Positions 8,455-19,700 of a stretch of DNA of 64,000 nt are shown piece by piece (within the stretch, counting starts at the first letter, position 1; each line of letters starts with the position of its first letter). Origin of the DNA: Flagellimonas zhangzhouensis. GTDB lineage: Bacteria; Bacteroidota; Bacteroidia; Flavobacteriales; Flavobacteriaceae. Both the position numbers and the translations under genes were made by a program. The notes under the pieces were generated by a model. That model ran no database searches. It was not told the DNA's origin and was given only the letters and a program-made list of their open reading frames with translations. The stretch covers positions 80,112 through 144,111 of the forward strand of contig NZ_FNKI01000005.1 in NCBI RefSeq assembly GCF_900102925.1, written 5' to 3'.

Positions 8455-9366
8455 TTATATTTTGAATTCGATAAAATCATGTTGATCCAACCAAGCACCA
8501 AATGCATTGATCCATTGGTCAGACGGCAGTCCTTGTTTTCTCATGCCAAAACCGTGTCCCCCTTTTTCATACATATGAAGTTCCACTGGCTGCTTCGCAG
8601 TATTCCATTGCTGAAAAGCTTCAATACTCAGGGATTGAAACCCAAAAAAGTCATCCCCAGTTACAGCTATAAACATGGGCATGGGATTCTCTGGTAAGCT
8701 TGAAGTGTCTACTACTTGCAAAGCAGGATAAATAGGTGCTGCAAAATCTGGACGGTCAGCTGCAGAGGTGTATTCATAAGCTGCTGCCCCTGCAACGCTT
8801 CCGCCCGCCGAAAATCCAATAATTCCAATTTTGTTGGACTGTACGCCATAATCCGTAGCATTTTCTCGAACATATTTGATAGCTGCCAATCCATCTGCTT
8901 TAGACAATGTTACCAATGGCGTAATTAGCTTGTCCATTTCTGCACTGCCCATGGTACTTATTTTTTGTCTGAATTCCGCAACGGGGTCCCCCGATGTAGG
9001 CACCAATCTGTATTTTAACACAAAGGCGGCAATGCCATGCTCCACGCACCATTTGGCGACTTCGGTCCCTTCATTGTCGATGGCCAACATATGAAATCCT
9101 CCACCAGGAGCAATGACCATGGCGGTACCATTGGCTTTTTCCTTGGAAGGTAAATAGACCGTTAGGGTTGGTACCGAAACATTGGCTACAATATTTTCGT
9201 CACCATTCGGCGTAGCGATAATTTGCTCGGATTTTTCCCAAACCATATCGTCTGGCGCTGGAGTACTTTTTAACTCAATTATCTGTTGTGCGTTGCTAGT
9301 TGAAATGCCCAAAAAAGTGCACAACATTACAATGGATGTTATTTGAGTGAATCTATTTATTTTCAT
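8455..9366 (-). CDS. Secreted alpha/beta hydrolase, acetylesterase-like (BD-FAE type)
   Basis: A 303-residue protein with a signal peptide ending near 'STSNAQ'. The fold elements are the oxyanion segment 'MVIAPGGGFHML', the nucleophile elbow 'IIGFSAGGSV' (Ser about 186), an acid in 'VTGDDFFGF' and the His in 'EKGGHGFGM'. Such proteins occur widely in PULs as acetyl or feruloyl esterases that deacylate glycans before glycosidase action. It is likely periplasmic or outer-membrane associated, 22 bp downstream of the GH3 gene. Confidence 0.87.
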   Translation of the reverse strand: MKINRFTQITSIVMLCTFLGISTSNAQQIIELKSTPAPDDMVWEKSEQIIATPNGDENIVANVSVPTLTVYLPSKEKANGTAMVIAPGGGFHMLAIDNEGTEVAKWCVEHGIAAFVLKYRLVPTSGDPVAEFRQKISTMGSAEMDKLITPLVTLSKADGLAAIKYVRENATDYGVQSNKIGIIGFSAGGSVAGAAAYEYTSAADRPDFAAPIYPALQVVDTSSLPENPMPMFIAVTGDDFFGFQSLSIEAFQQWNTAKQPVELHMYEKGGHGFGMRKQGLPSDQWINAFGAWLDQHDFIEFKI

Positions 9367-9388
9367 ATTTTGTTGACCAAATATTTAA

Positions 9389-11719
9389 TTAGCTTTCTGG
9401 CATTATACTTTCTGGATGAAGAACGTCGTTCACTTTTTCAACTTCTATTTCGGAAGGAACGGCAAACCCTTTTTCATCTTTTATATTCAAGATAGATGCT
9501 CCAATTTTTACGGTATAATCCCCAGCTTCAACCATCCATGCATTTTTATCCGCATCAAAAGAGGCTAAGTCTTTTCCATTTAAGGAAATGGTTATTGTTT
9601 GTGACTCCCCTGGCGCCAAAACTTTGGTCTTGGCAAATCCTTTTAGTTCCATTTTAGGTTTTTCCATGCTTTCCCCAGGTGCGGAAACATATAATTGCAC
9701 AACTTCTTTTCCTGCAACATCACCTGTGTTGGTCACAGTAATGGTTGCTGAAATATTTTCTTGAAATTCAGTTTTATCCAAAGAGAAATCACTGTATCCG
9801 AAAGTTGTATAGGAAAGACCATATCCAAATGGATAGGCTACAGGCAAATCGTTGGATTGATAATAACGATACCCCACAAAAATGCCGTCGTTATATTCTG
9901 CTTCGGAAGGTTTACCCATGGAAATAGGGCCCATACGTACCTCTTCAGCACCTGGCACCTCAACTCCTGGAAAGTCGGTTGCGCTAAAATTGTCCTCGTA
10001 TTTGATGCCAAAAGTCGTAGTTAATTTCCCTGAAGGATTTACTTTTCCTGTCAACACATCGGTCAAGGCATTTCCAGCTTCTTGACCACCTTGCCATGCC
10101 AATACCAAGGCATCCACTTTATCGCTCCAACTCGCCGTTTCCACCACATTTCCAATGTTCAAAAGCATTACCACTTTTTTACCTTGGGCATGATAGGTTT
10201 TGGAAACTTTATCGATCATATCCAATTCTGCATCTGTCAAGTAATAATCTCCTGGAGCTTGTCTGTCTTGAAATTCACCAGAATTTCTTCCCAACGTGAC
10301 CAAAGCAATATCGGTTTTACTAGCAATATCCGTTACTTCGCTGGTTTGAAGTGGACGTTCGTTTATTGGAGGTAACAACGAAAAGAAAAATTCCTTTTCG
10401 GGAAGTTTTGCTTTTTCTTCAGCGATGAAAGCTTCATATACCTCTTGCAATGATGGTTCTACAGGAATTCCAGCATTGGATAAACCTTCGACTAATGAAA
10501 CCACATAGGCTTCGTTTACATCACCACTTCCTGTACCACCAGCTACAAACTCATAGGAACCATTTCCAAAGGCTGCGATTTTTAAACCATCGGTTTGTAA
10601 TGGAAGTACACCGTCATCATTCTTTAAAAGAATAGTACCCTCAGATGCGGCTCTTCTGGCCACTTCTGCATGTTGTTTAAGGTCTGGCTTATTGGAATAG
10701 GCGTAATCCTCGTTTACTGGTGAACGGTGAACAATATTGAGAATGCGTTTAACATTTTCATCCAATTGCTCCATACTCAGATTACCTTCTTCAACTGCCT
10801 TCATTATAGTTTCCCTATTAGCTTGACTACCTGGCATGATCAAATCATTTCCTGCTTTCATTTGTTCCACAGCATCGTCGCCTGCAAACCAATCGGTCAC
10901 TACCAGTCCTTCAAATCCCCATTCATCACGAAGAATAGTCTCCAAAAGCTCCCTATTCTGGGAAGTATATTTTCCATTCAATTTGTTGTAGGAACTCATC
11001 ACGGTCCACGGTTGTGATTCTTTTACCGCTATTTCAAAACCTCTCAGATAAATTTCCCGCAACGCTCGTTCTCCGACCACAGCATTAACCTGCATACGAT
11101 TGGTTTCTTGGTTATTGGCAACAAAGTGCTTGATCGAGGTTCCCACACCATTGGATTCGATTCCATTGACCATGGCAGCTGCCATTTTACCCGTTACCAA
11201 AGGATCTTCGGAATAGTATTCAAAATTTCTACCTGCCAACGGGTTTCTATGGATGTTCATTCCAGGTGCCAATAAAATATCCACACCGTATTCCTTAACT
11301 TCCTCGCCCATTGCATTTCCTACTTCTTTCACCAATTCGGTATCCCATGAAGATGCCAATAAGGTGGCAATCGGGAATGCGGTTGCATAAAAAGTTTCAT
11401 CCGTACCTTCACGGGTTGGGCTAATGCGCAGCCCTGCTGGTCCATCTGCCAAGGTCAAGGACGGAATTCCGAGATGTTTCACTGCAAAAGTGCTTCCTGC
11501 AGCGCCTTCTACTTTGTCTTTGGACTGGCCAATGGGGGCATCTCCCCCTGGCATGTTCATCCCATTCCCCACTACAATACTGGCCTTTTCTTCCAAGGTC
11601 ATTTGCGACAGCCATTCTTCCACTTGTTGGGAATCCGTTTTGGCTGTTTCTTCTTCCTTTTTGGTGTTGCACGACAGTACTACCATCGCCAACGGAACTA
11701 TTAATAATGACTTTTTCAT
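9389..11719 (-). CDS. GH3 beta-glucosidase lipoprotein
   Basis: A 776-residue, full-length three-domain GH3 enzyme. The N-terminus '[17 protein letters not shown]' is a lipoprotein signal with Cys 17. The (beta/alpha)8 domain contains '[12 protein letters not shown]' and the nucleophile Asp in '[11 protein letters not shown]' (Asp 276). The second domain starts near '[17 protein letters not shown]', and a C-terminal fibronectin-III-like domain has '[12 protein letters not shown]'. GH3 enzymes remove terminal beta-glucose, beta-xylose or related residues. In the operon it may expose the sugar beneath rhamnose, as in rutinoside- or hesperidoside-like structures, but that substrate is inferred. 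Confidence 0.93.
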   Translation of the reverse strand: MKKSLLIVPLAMVVLSCNTKKEEETAKTDSQQVEEWLSQMTLEEKASIVVGNGMNMPGGDAPIGQSKDKVEGAAGSTFAVKHLGIPSLTLADGPAGLRISPTREGTDETFYATAFPIATLLASSWDTELVKEVGNAMGEEVKEYGVDILLAPGMNIHRNPLAGRNFEYYSEDPLVTGKMAAAMVNGIESNGVGTSIKHFVANNQETNRMQVNAVVGERALREIYLRGFEIAVKESQPWTVMSSYNKLNGKYTSQNRELLETILRDEWGFEGLVVTDWFAGDDAVEQMKAGNDLIMPGSQANRETIMKAVEEGNLSMEQLDENVKRILNIVHRSPVNEDYAYSNKPDLKQHAEVARRAASEGTILLKNDDGVLPLQTDGLKIAAFGNGSYEFVAGGTGSGDVNEAYVVSLVEGLSNAGIPVEPSLQEVYEAFIAEEKAKLPEKEFFFSLLPPINERPLQTSEVTDIASKTDIALVTLGRNSGEFQDRQAPGDYYLTDAELDMIDKVSKTYHAQGKKVVMLLNIGNVVETASWSDKVDALVLAWQGGQEAGNALTDVLTGKVNPSGKLTTTFGIKYEDNFSATDFPGVEVPGAEEVRMGPISMGKPSEAEYNDGIFVGYRYYQSNDLPVAYPFGYGLSYTTFGYSDFSLDKTEFQENISATITVTNTGDVAGKEVVQLYVSAPGESMEKPKMELKGFAKTKVLAPGESQTITISLNGKDLASFDADKNAWMVEAGDYTVKIGASILNIKDEKGFAVPSEIEVEKVNDVLHPESIMPES

Positions 11720-11756
11720 GATTATAATGTATTTCGATAATCAATTTACGCCATAC

Positions 11757-14700
11757 CTAATCTTGATGCAAGATTTTGACCTCACTTAACAAACCTGACG
11801 GTAAAAGTGGTTCCTCACCCCGATAAAAGGGCATGGTGGTATAGGTTATTTTTTCTTCAACATTGGGCTGGGCATCACCAATCAATCTGTTGGCCCAAAC
11901 ATTGGTTACTTTTATTTCTAGATTGTTTTTTCCTGTTTCAATTGCTTCAGAAACATCAACCACAAAAGGCATTTTCCAAAGTGTTCCCAAATCTTTGCCA
12001 TTCAATGTGATTTCAGCCACATCCTTTACTTCTCCCAAATCCAAAACCATTTTGCCCGATGCTGGTATTTCACTTATTTCGAAAGTATTGGTATAGGTTG
12101 CTGTACCTGAGAAATATTTAATGCCCGAATCCTCATCTTCGGTCCATGATGTCAAAGTTTCAAAGGTTGCTGATGCTGGAGCTCCTCGGTTTTCTTGAAA
12201 ATTGACTTGCCAAGGCCCTGAAACAGTCAACAATTCATTATGTTTTAAATCTGGAACCACGTGTTCTGTTTCGCTGGTCTCCTCTTCAAAGACTATGAAA
12301 AATGCTTCCCAAGGGGCAAAATCAACAGGTATGATGGTTCTGCCATCTTCTACCCTCCATGAAATATCGAGCACTTCACCTGTTTGTGGGTGCCAAACTT
12401 TTGGTGCCTTTCCAGTAATCCTAAAACTAAGCTGTGCCGCATTGTTTTCTTCGCTACGGCTGTCCACCCAATACATATCCAAATTGCCCAAATTGCGATG
12501 GACAAATAGTACTTCCTGTTGGGATTTTTCAACTTTCATATCTGGAACAATACCCATTCCATTTAAAACCTCAGCAGGCCTTCCATCCTTTACATTTTCA
12601 CTGGACCAAAGTTGGTCTACCAAAGCCTTGAATTCTTCAGGGTCGTCTGCCAAGCTTGGTGACCTTTCTGGTTTGGTTCCCGTAACTTTTGCACCAGCCT
12701 GAACCAATTCATTTAATTTTTTAAGGGTTGAAAGGGTCATTTCTTTGGCACTTTTATGCAAAACCAAAAGTTGATACGAAGTTCCTCCTTGAGAAACCAA
12801 TTTCCCATCTTCAACTGAAAAGGCATCTTTTAAGGCAGAAGCATTTACAAAATCGTAGGAATACCCAGGAATGTTCGGTAATTCATCCCGAAACTCCCAA
12901 GTTAGGTTTGAATTTTCACCATAATAAACCAATGCATCTGCTACTGCAGTACCTTGTTGCAACATATAGCAGCTACGAGCCAAATAAGTAATCCAAGCCT
13001 TTGCTCCTGCTCCAGACCAAGTTTCTTGTCGTGTGAAATACTGACCAAATGGCCCCAAGGAGAATCCTGGCATTTTATCGTCCAATGGTTGATGTACCGA
13101 AGTATGGATTACAAATCGGTTTAAGCCAGAGGCCATTTCAAGATCGGCCGTGCGCTTCAATTTTTCTGGGGTATGTACAAATGATTTGCCAATGGAAGTC
13201 ATGGATTCCGCTGCCACATAGGGTTGCCCATAAATATGGGCCACAGATGCTGATTCCCTGATATCTGCTTCGCTGCGCACTTCCTCATCATTTCCACCAC
13301 CAAAACTGCCTGGTGTCCACATGGCACTCATTGGAATATCTGATTTGCGTTTTACGTCCATTCCATCTGCCAAGAAGATTCGCCTTCCTTCATGCGATTC
13401 GGTGTAGCGTTTCATGCCCCTTTTGTGCAATTCTTCGCCTATGATTTCATAGTGGTTTTCCACGATCATTTCGCCAATCGTTTTACGGAAATCCCATAGA
13501 AATGCTTCGCTTTCATCAACACTATTTACCACACGACCAGTTAGTACAGGCAACCATTTTAAAATAGAATAACCTCTTCTTGCCTCAAATTCTTCGGGGA
13601 AGTCATGGGTCCAAGTCATTAAACCTGCTTCGTAGCTGTCTAAAATAATGGAACCCAACCCTGTTGTTCCCATTTGCCCGCCTGTGGCATCCTGATATAA
13701 ATCTAAATAGTAATTAATGTATTTTCTAACGGCTTCTTCATCCAATTTATCCACCTCGAGACCAGTTGCTTCTGGTGAGGCAGGGTGATTTTGACGTCCC
13801 GTTGGAGAATATCCCATTCGAACGACAACCCATTCACCTTCGGGGGCATTCCAAGTTAGATTCCCCTCTGCATCCATTTGACCCGTTAGATCAATAACAT
13901 TTTCAGAATCGGTAACCGTTGCGTTACTCGCCATAAAAGAAGGTGAATCTTCCCTCCATGGACTAAATCCAGCTTTATCTTCAAACTTGTCGATGCGGTC
14001 ACTGGTGTACAATTGAAATTCGGCGACTTCCACTCCTACAGGTTCTGCGGAAGCAGGTATTCCGATCATGGCTAAAAATGGGTTTATAGTGGGTGGCAAT
14101 GTTTCCCAAGTCAATCTCCAATATTTTGCTGTTGCTGGTGCAAAACCCACTGTGTTTTGGGGTACCGTTGAACCAGGAACAATCAAAACGTCATTAAAAT
14201 CAACTCCATTAGTGCTGTTTTGTAATATTCTATTGTTGGGATTTCCTTGAAATTCACTCATCGCGGCTGGGGATGCCCCAACGATGGACAAAGCCCTAAA
14301 ACTTACTGGTTCATTGAACTCATATTGAATCCAAGCTTTTTCGCCTACTTTTTTAGGTGGTAAATAGGTGGATTGATGTAGATTCCCATCCGTTAATTGG
14401 TCCAATGAAAATTGTCCGCCCGAAGAAGTGACTTTAGGTTGAAGTTGTTGTAGTGTTTTTTCGTTTTCTGGTATTTTATATGCAAATACCCGAGCGTCGT
14501 TGTAATATTTTGGTTGTTCCCCAATAAACCCTCCCAGTACACCACCAGATTCGGTTGGTACATCCTGAAAGTTTCCAATATTATCGGCGGGTCGGGATAG
14601 TTCCCCGTTAAAGGTTTGTCCGCCTTGGACCCGTGTTTCGGTCCAAACATATTTTTTCATGCCATCTTCCACAGGAACCCATGGGCCTCCTGTTTCGCTC

Positions 14701-15092
14701 CACCCTGGAGATCCTGCGATGGTCATTTCCATGCCTTTTTCTATGGCAAGGTCTGTGGTAAGTTTAAAGGCCTCTTTCCAGTCGGAGGTCATGAACACAA
14801 GTTTCTTCTCCGTGACCTCTGGTGTTGCCAAACCTGCATCGAAATTGTGGAACCCACCAATACCCGTGCGTTCCATCCATTCCAAATCTTTTTTAATTCC
14901 TTCTTGGGTAACGTTTCCGTTCATCCAATGCCACCAAACTCTCGGTTTTGCTTCATTCGGGGGATTTTCAAAGCCTTCTTGTAAGGCTGCTACATCTATC
15001 TGCTCTTGTGCTGGTTCTGAGTTACATCCCAAAATCACTACGGACGTCAACAGAAACAGAAATACTTTATTTAAAATGGTTTGTGTTTTCAT
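11757..15092 (-). CDS. GH106 alpha-L-rhamnosidase lipoprotein
   Basis: A 1111-residue protein with lipobox 'SVVILGC' (Cys about 23). It shows the GH106 opening signature 'PRVWWHWMNGNVTQEGIKKD', followed by 'GIGGFHNFDAG' and 'AGSPGWSETGGPWV'. An internal galactose-binding-like region is followed by the catalytic core ('ILDSYEAGLMTW', 'AAESMTS') and a C-terminal jelly roll ('ITLNGKDLGTLWKMPFVVD'). GH106 enzymes are alpha-L-rhamnosidases; the Bacteroides member BT0986 acts on rhamnogalacturonan-II. It is the first gene after the hairpin that follows susD, so it probably has lower transcript levels than susCD. Confidence 0.9.
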   Translation of the reverse strand: MKTQTILNKVFLFLLTSVVILGCNSEPAQEQIDVAALQEGFENPPNEAKPRVWWHWMNGNVTQEGIKKDLEWMERTGIGGFHNFDAGLATPEVTEKKLVFMTSDWKEAFKLTTDLAIEKGMEMTIAGSPGWSETGGPWVPVEDGMKKYVWTETRVQGGQTFNGELSRPADNIGNFQDVPTESGGVLGGFIGEQPKYYNDARVFAYKIPENEKTLQQLQPKVTSSGGQFSLDQLTDGNLHQSTYLPPKKVGEKAWIQYEFNEPVSFRALSIVGASPAAMSEFQGNPNNRILQNSTNGVDFNDVLIVPGSTVPQNTVGFAPATAKYWRLTWETLPPTINPFLAMIGIPASAEPVGVEVAEFQLYTSDRIDKFEDKAGFSPWREDSPSFMASNATVTDSENVIDLTGQMDAEGNLTWNAPEGEWVVVRMGYSPTGRQNHPASPEATGLEVDKLDEEAVRKYINYYLDLYQDATGGQMGTTGLGSIILDSYEAGLMTWTHDFPEEFEARRGYSILKWLPVLTGRVVNSVDESEAFLWDFRKTIGEMIVENHYEIIGEELHKRGMKRYTESHEGRRIFLADGMDVKRKSDIPMSAMWTPGSFGGGNDEEVRSEADIRESASVAHIYGQPYVAAESMTSIGKSFVHTPEKLKRTADLEMASGLNRFVIHTSVHQPLDDKMPGFSLGPFGQYFTRQETWSGAGAKAWITYLARSCYMLQQGTAVADALVYYGENSNLTWEFRDELPNIPGYSYDFVNASALKDAFSVEDGKLVSQGGTSYQLLVLHKSAKEMTLSTLKKLNELVQAGAKVTGTKPERSPSLADDPEEFKALVDQLWSSENVKDGRPAEVLNGMGIVPDMKVEKSQQEVLFVHRNLGNLDMYWVDSRSEENNAAQLSFRITGKAPKVWHPQTGEVLDISWRVEDGRTIIPVDFAPWEAFFIVFEEETSETEHVVPDLKHNELLTVSGPWQVNFQENRGAPASATFETLTSWTEDEDSGIKYFSGTATYTNTFEISEIPASGKMVLDLGEVKDVAEITLNGKDLGTLWKMPFVVDVSEAIETGKNNLEIKVTNVWANRLIGDAQPNVEEKITYTTMPFYRGEEPLLPSGLLSEVKILHQD

Positions 15093-15143
15093 ATTAAGGG
15101 GTCCCTAGGATTTGTGTTTGTTCAATTAAAAGGGTAAGTATCT

Positions 15144-15182
15144 AAAAAACACTTTCCCGGTATTGCACGCATACCGGGAAAG
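15144..15182 (-). terminator. Intra-operon hairpin with U-tract after susD
   Basis: CTTTCCCGGTAT (15152-15163) and ATACCGGGAAAG (15171-15182) are a perfect 12-bp stem with a 7-nt loop. On the minus strand they are followed by a run of six Ts. It lies between susD and GH106 and would act as a partial terminator or 3'-end stabiliser. That would raise susCD expression over the enzymes. Confidence 0.8.
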
Positions 15183-15221
15183 ATGAATCAAAACTAACTC
15201 GAAACTCAAACTTTGGGCATT

Positions 15222-16715
15222 TTAAAAGTTAGGGTTCAACAATGCCTCACCAGCAGGCAATGGGAAGAGTTCGTAAATGTTTGTAAATGCCGCTGCGGGT
15301 GGTCCAAATCCTTCTGGGAAATAATAATCCGTAGGATTTGCTTTTACTCGATCCCCAAAAGCGCTCATTACTGCCTGCGCAGTACCTGTACGAACCAAAT
15401 CTAACCATCGCTTATTTTCAAATGCCAATTCAACTCTACGCTCATCCATAATGGCTTGTCGCATAGTTGCTTGGTCCACTCCTGTAATTCCTGGAAGTCC
15501 AGCACGTGTGCGCACCGCATTAATATATTGCTCTGCATCACCTGGTCTACCCTGTTCGTTCACCGCCTCAGCCATGAACAACAATGCTTCTGCATAACGG
15601 TACACTGGCCAGTTAACCCCTGTAATACCAGGAGTTGAATGTGGTGTCCAGAATTTTTTGATATATGGGTAATAGGTTCCATCAGTATCAATACTATCAA
15701 TGGAAACTGTTTCTCTTAAATCACCATCTTCATAGCTTTCCAATAAATCTGGAGTTGGAATGTTAAAACCTTGTTGGTTTGATGCTTGTGAATTTGGTAC
15801 TCCTGTAATCTGGGCTACCTGCTCTGCAGTTACCGGCTCAGGCATCCAATTATAAGGGAATGTACTGGCAAATCCTTCGGTTCCTTCCAAGAATTGGACT
15901 TCGAAAATAGATTCAACGCTATTCTTGTTGTTCAAATCAAAAACATTAGCGTAATCACCTAATAGATCGTACTCTCCTGAACCTACCAAACTTGTTAACG
16001 TTGATTCTGCACTGGCCCAGTTTTCCTGAACCATGTACACATTGGCCAGCAACATTTGGGCAGAACCACGTGTTGCTCTTCCCGCTTCTTGTGCTGACTT
16101 TACAGGTAACAAGCTAATTGCTTCACCAACATCATTCATTATTTGGGTATAAACTTCAGTTGCCGGCGTAAGTGGTAAAGCTGCATCTTCACGACCTGTT
16201 GTTGGTACCAAATGCAAAGGAACATCACCGTAAAATTGCACCAAATCAAAATATGCTAATGCTCTCAGATATAAGGCTTGACCTTTGACGTTATCCTTTA
16301 CAGCATTGTCATCGAACTCAACTTCGTCTATCAAGGCCAAAATTTGATTGGCTCGGGCAATGATCAAATAATTGTTGGTGTATTTAATACTGATTGTTCC
16401 ATTACCATCGTTTACATAAAAATCTGCAATGGATTCACCATCTTGTACCGCCCTATAGTTTGGGTTGTATTTGTAGTAGGTGTTATCTGAGGTTAGCTCA
16501 CCCATGCCCCAAGCACCTTGACTATTTCCTCCTGTATTATATAGATCACGCAAGGGGCCATAAGTGGCATTTATGGCTTGCTCAAAATCGCTTTGCGTTT
16601 GAAAGAATATCGTTTGACTCAACGAATCCTCGGGCGGGAGCTGCAAAAAGTCCTCGGAACATGAGGTAAATGTCCCCGCCGCTATTAGTGTTATTATTCC
16701 TATTATTTTTCTCAT
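15222..16715 (-). CDS. SusD/RagB-like nutrient-binding outer-membrane lipoprotein
   Basis: A 497-residue lipoprotein (signal 'IAAGTFTSC', Cys 19) with the SusD opening 'SEDFLQLPPEDSLSQ'. It has TPR-like helices ('GQALYLRALAYFDLVQFYGD') and the RagB/SusD C-terminal 'AVRTRAGLPG' and 'ERRVELAFENKRWLDLVRTG'. SusD forms the lid over the SusC channel and captures the oligosaccharide at the cell surface. It is 10 bp downstream of susC and clearly co-transcribed. The substrate cannot be read from the sequence. Confidence 0.95.
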   Translation of the reverse strand: MRKIIGIITLIAAGTFTSCSEDFLQLPPEDSLSQTIFFQTQSDFEQAINATYGPLRDLYNTGGNSQGAWGMGELTSDNTYYKYNPNYRAVQDGESIADFYVNDGNGTISIKYTNNYLIIARANQILALIDEVEFDDNAVKDNVKGQALYLRALAYFDLVQFYGDVPLHLVPTTGREDAALPLTPATEVYTQIMNDVGEAISLLPVKSAQEAGRATRGSAQMLLANVYMVQENWASAESTLTSLVGSGEYDLLGDYANVFDLNNKNSVESIFEVQFLEGTEGFASTFPYNWMPEPVTAEQVAQITGVPNSQASNQQGFNIPTPDLLESYEDGDLRETVSIDSIDTDGTYYPYIKKFWTPHSTPGITGVNWPVYRYAEALLFMAEAVNEQGRPGDAEQYINAVRTRAGLPGITGVDQATMRQAIMDERRVELAFENKRWLDLVRTGTAQAVMSAFGDRVKANPTDYYFPEGFGPPAAAFTNIYELFPLPAGEALLNPNF

Positions 16716-16725
16716 GACAATATTT

Positions 16726-19700
16726 TTAGAATGAAAGATTGAAGCCTAAAGTGTATGTTCTCGGAACAGGATATGCACCCCAATCATAACCCAACGCCAA
16801 TGCATTTGATTGCTGTCCTTGGGTTGTAGTACTAATCTCTGGGTTAACCCCTCTATAACCGGTTAAGACAAATGCTTGCTGAACTGAAGCATAAAGTCTT
16901 GCCTTTTTTAAGAAGGATGTTTCCTTCACAGGGAAGCTATACCCTAAAGAAATGTTCTTAACGGTCAAATAACTACCATCTTCAATAAATCTTGAACTGA
17001 ACCAGTCTCTTTCCATGAAAGTAGCTCCAGTAGTTTTACCATATCGTCCACTACCAGGATTTTCTGGAGATCTCCAACGGTCTTTTACATCTCTCAATAC
17101 GTTGAACACCCCATCCAAGTTGGTTGTACCCTGATCGTTTGTTACCGCAATATCGTTTCCAACAGAACCAGAGATTACAACACTCGCATCCCAATTTCCA
17201 AACCTAAAATCGTTTGTCAGACCAAAGATGTAATCAGGAAATGGATTACCTATTACGGTTCTATCATCATTTTCATTACCATAAGTAATCACACCATCAC
17301 CGTTCACATCCTGGAATTTTATGGTACCTACTTGAGATTCAACAGCTTTTGGTGAGCTATCAAATTCTTGTTGGTTGTCATACACTCCATCGTGAATCAA
17401 TCCCCAGAACTGGCCTAAAGGCTCGCCTGGACGGGTAATAGCAGCATAACCACCACCTGCAAAAATTCTATCAACACCTTCAGCTAAGGAAACTACCTTG
17501 TTCCGGTTAAAAGCAATGTTGAAGTTGGTATTCCAGGTAAAGTTCTCCTTGGCAATGTTTCTACTTACTATCGCAAATTCATGTCCCCAGAATTCAAGTT
17601 CACCCACGTTATCATTAAAGTTGGTAAAACCTGATTCTTGAGGAATGTTTACGTTAAACAATAAATCGGTTGTGTTCTTTTTGTAGTAATCATAAATGAA
17701 CTCTACACGGTCATCGAAGAATCTTAAATCAAGACCAAGGTCAATTTGTTTGGTTTTTTCCCAGCCCAAGTTGGAGTTACCCAAGGTGGTTACCGCAGCA
17801 CCACTCGATATGGAGTTTCCGAAAACAGCGTTCAAAGAGTTGTCTACTAAAGCGTACTGAGTATAATTACCAATATTGTTGTTACCAATAATACCATAAC
17901 TGGCTCTTACTTTACCAAAAGTCAACCAATCCGTGTTTTCCAAGAAAGACTCATCGGAGAATACCCAACCTGCAGATACAGATGGGAAATTACCCCAACG
18001 ATTGTTAGATCCAAATCGTGAAGAACCATCACGTCTCAAAGCAAAAGTCACCAAATATTTTCCTTTGTAATCGTAGTTCAATCTTGAGAAGAAGGAAGTT
18101 AAACTCCACTCGTTAATGTTGTTGAACGATCTTGTACGATCAATGTTTAGTGCAGATTGAATAGTTCTTACCCTATCATCTGGGAAATTGGAAAGAAACA
18201 ACTGAGAATTATCTGCTTCATATTTCTGGAAAGACATACCACCCAGCAATTCGAAATTATGATCCCCAAATGATTTGGCATAGGTTACAGTGTTCTCGTT
18301 CAACCAGCTTAAATATTTGCTTTCTCTTCTGATGGAAGTAGGAATTGCTGGAGGCAATGCCGCAAATGTTGTTGATGATGTTGACGGACTAAAATTGAAG
18401 AAAGATGAATTCCCGAAATCTCCATTAATGGAAGTTTTTAAGCGCAAACCTTCGATAGGTTGATATTCCAAGAAAACATTACCCAATACTCTGAGCGATT
18501 TGGTCTCATTGGTGATTTCCTTTGCCGCGCGATACCAGTTTGGTGTTGGAAACGCACTGATACCTGGAATCCAAGCCGTCAAGGGTAAAGAACCATCCTC
18601 ATTTTGATAAGGAAGGATTGGCCAGGTTTGCATTGCATTGGTCACCAATCCACCAGGAATACCTGCATTAACGTTTGTTGCGTAAAAAGCACCATCGGAA
18701 CTCGGCAAGTTATCGATTGAGTACGTTGGTGCAACAGAAACTCCCAAGTTCAATTGATCATTCAATTTAAAGGAAGAATTAGCTCTTAAAGAGTACCTTT
18801 TAAAGTCTGAATTAACCATTACCCCTTCTTGATTGAACACCCCTGCCACGATAGCAACTGAAGAACGCTCTCCTCTTGCATTCCAGTTAATGTTCAAACT
18901 TTGGATTGGAGCGGTTCTAAACATGGCATCGTACCAGTTGTAACCTTCACCATACTGTTCTGGGTTTTGGAATGGCTCAGGAACTGGAAGTCCCAAATCT
19001 TCAAAAGATTCCTTTTTAAACTGGGCGAACTCAGTACCGTTCATTAAGTCAGGACGTCCTTTTTGTGGAACTGCCTGAACACCTCCATAATAACTGATGG
19101 AAAATCCTCCTTGTTCTGTTTTACCTGATTTGGTAGTGATCAAAACCACACCATTAGCAGCTCTAGAACCATAAAGAGAGGTAGACGCCGCATCCTTTAA
19201 AACAGAAATGCTTTCAATTTCATCAGGGTTAATAGAGCTGATGTCCCCAACAATTGGGAAACCATCCACCACATAAAGTGGATCACTGCCCGCCAAAATG
19301 GAAGCCTGACCACGAACTCTTACCTGAATTCCTTGTCCAGGTTTACCAGTTGTTTGATTGATCTGAACCCCTACCAATCTACCCTGAAGTTTTTGGGTAA
19401 CCTGCGGTACAGGAATATCTGCAAGTTCCTCAGAATCAATCTGTTGAACAGCACCTGTAACCTTTCTACTGGTCTGGGTACCATAACCAACGATCACAAC
19501 CTCATCCAATTGTTGGCTATCTATAGCCATACTAATATTGATTTGTGACCTTCCGTTTACTGAAATGTTTTGGGCAGCATAACCAACAGAAGAAAATGTC
19601 AATACTGCATTCGAATTGACCTCAATGGAATAATTTCCATCAAAATCCGCACTTGTACCGTTTGTCGTGCCTTGTTCAAGAACGGTAACCCCCGGCAAGG

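Noticed and set aside
11421..11744. A 107-codon minus-strand frame overlapping the GH3 start
   Set aside because: It overlaps the GH3 coding sequence in another frame, and the GH3 signal peptide and domain order are convincing.
12202..12702. A 166-codon plus-strand open frame inside the GH106 gene
   Set aside because: It is antisense to a long conserved glycosidase, has no family resemblance and lacks a promoter. It is a shadow frame.
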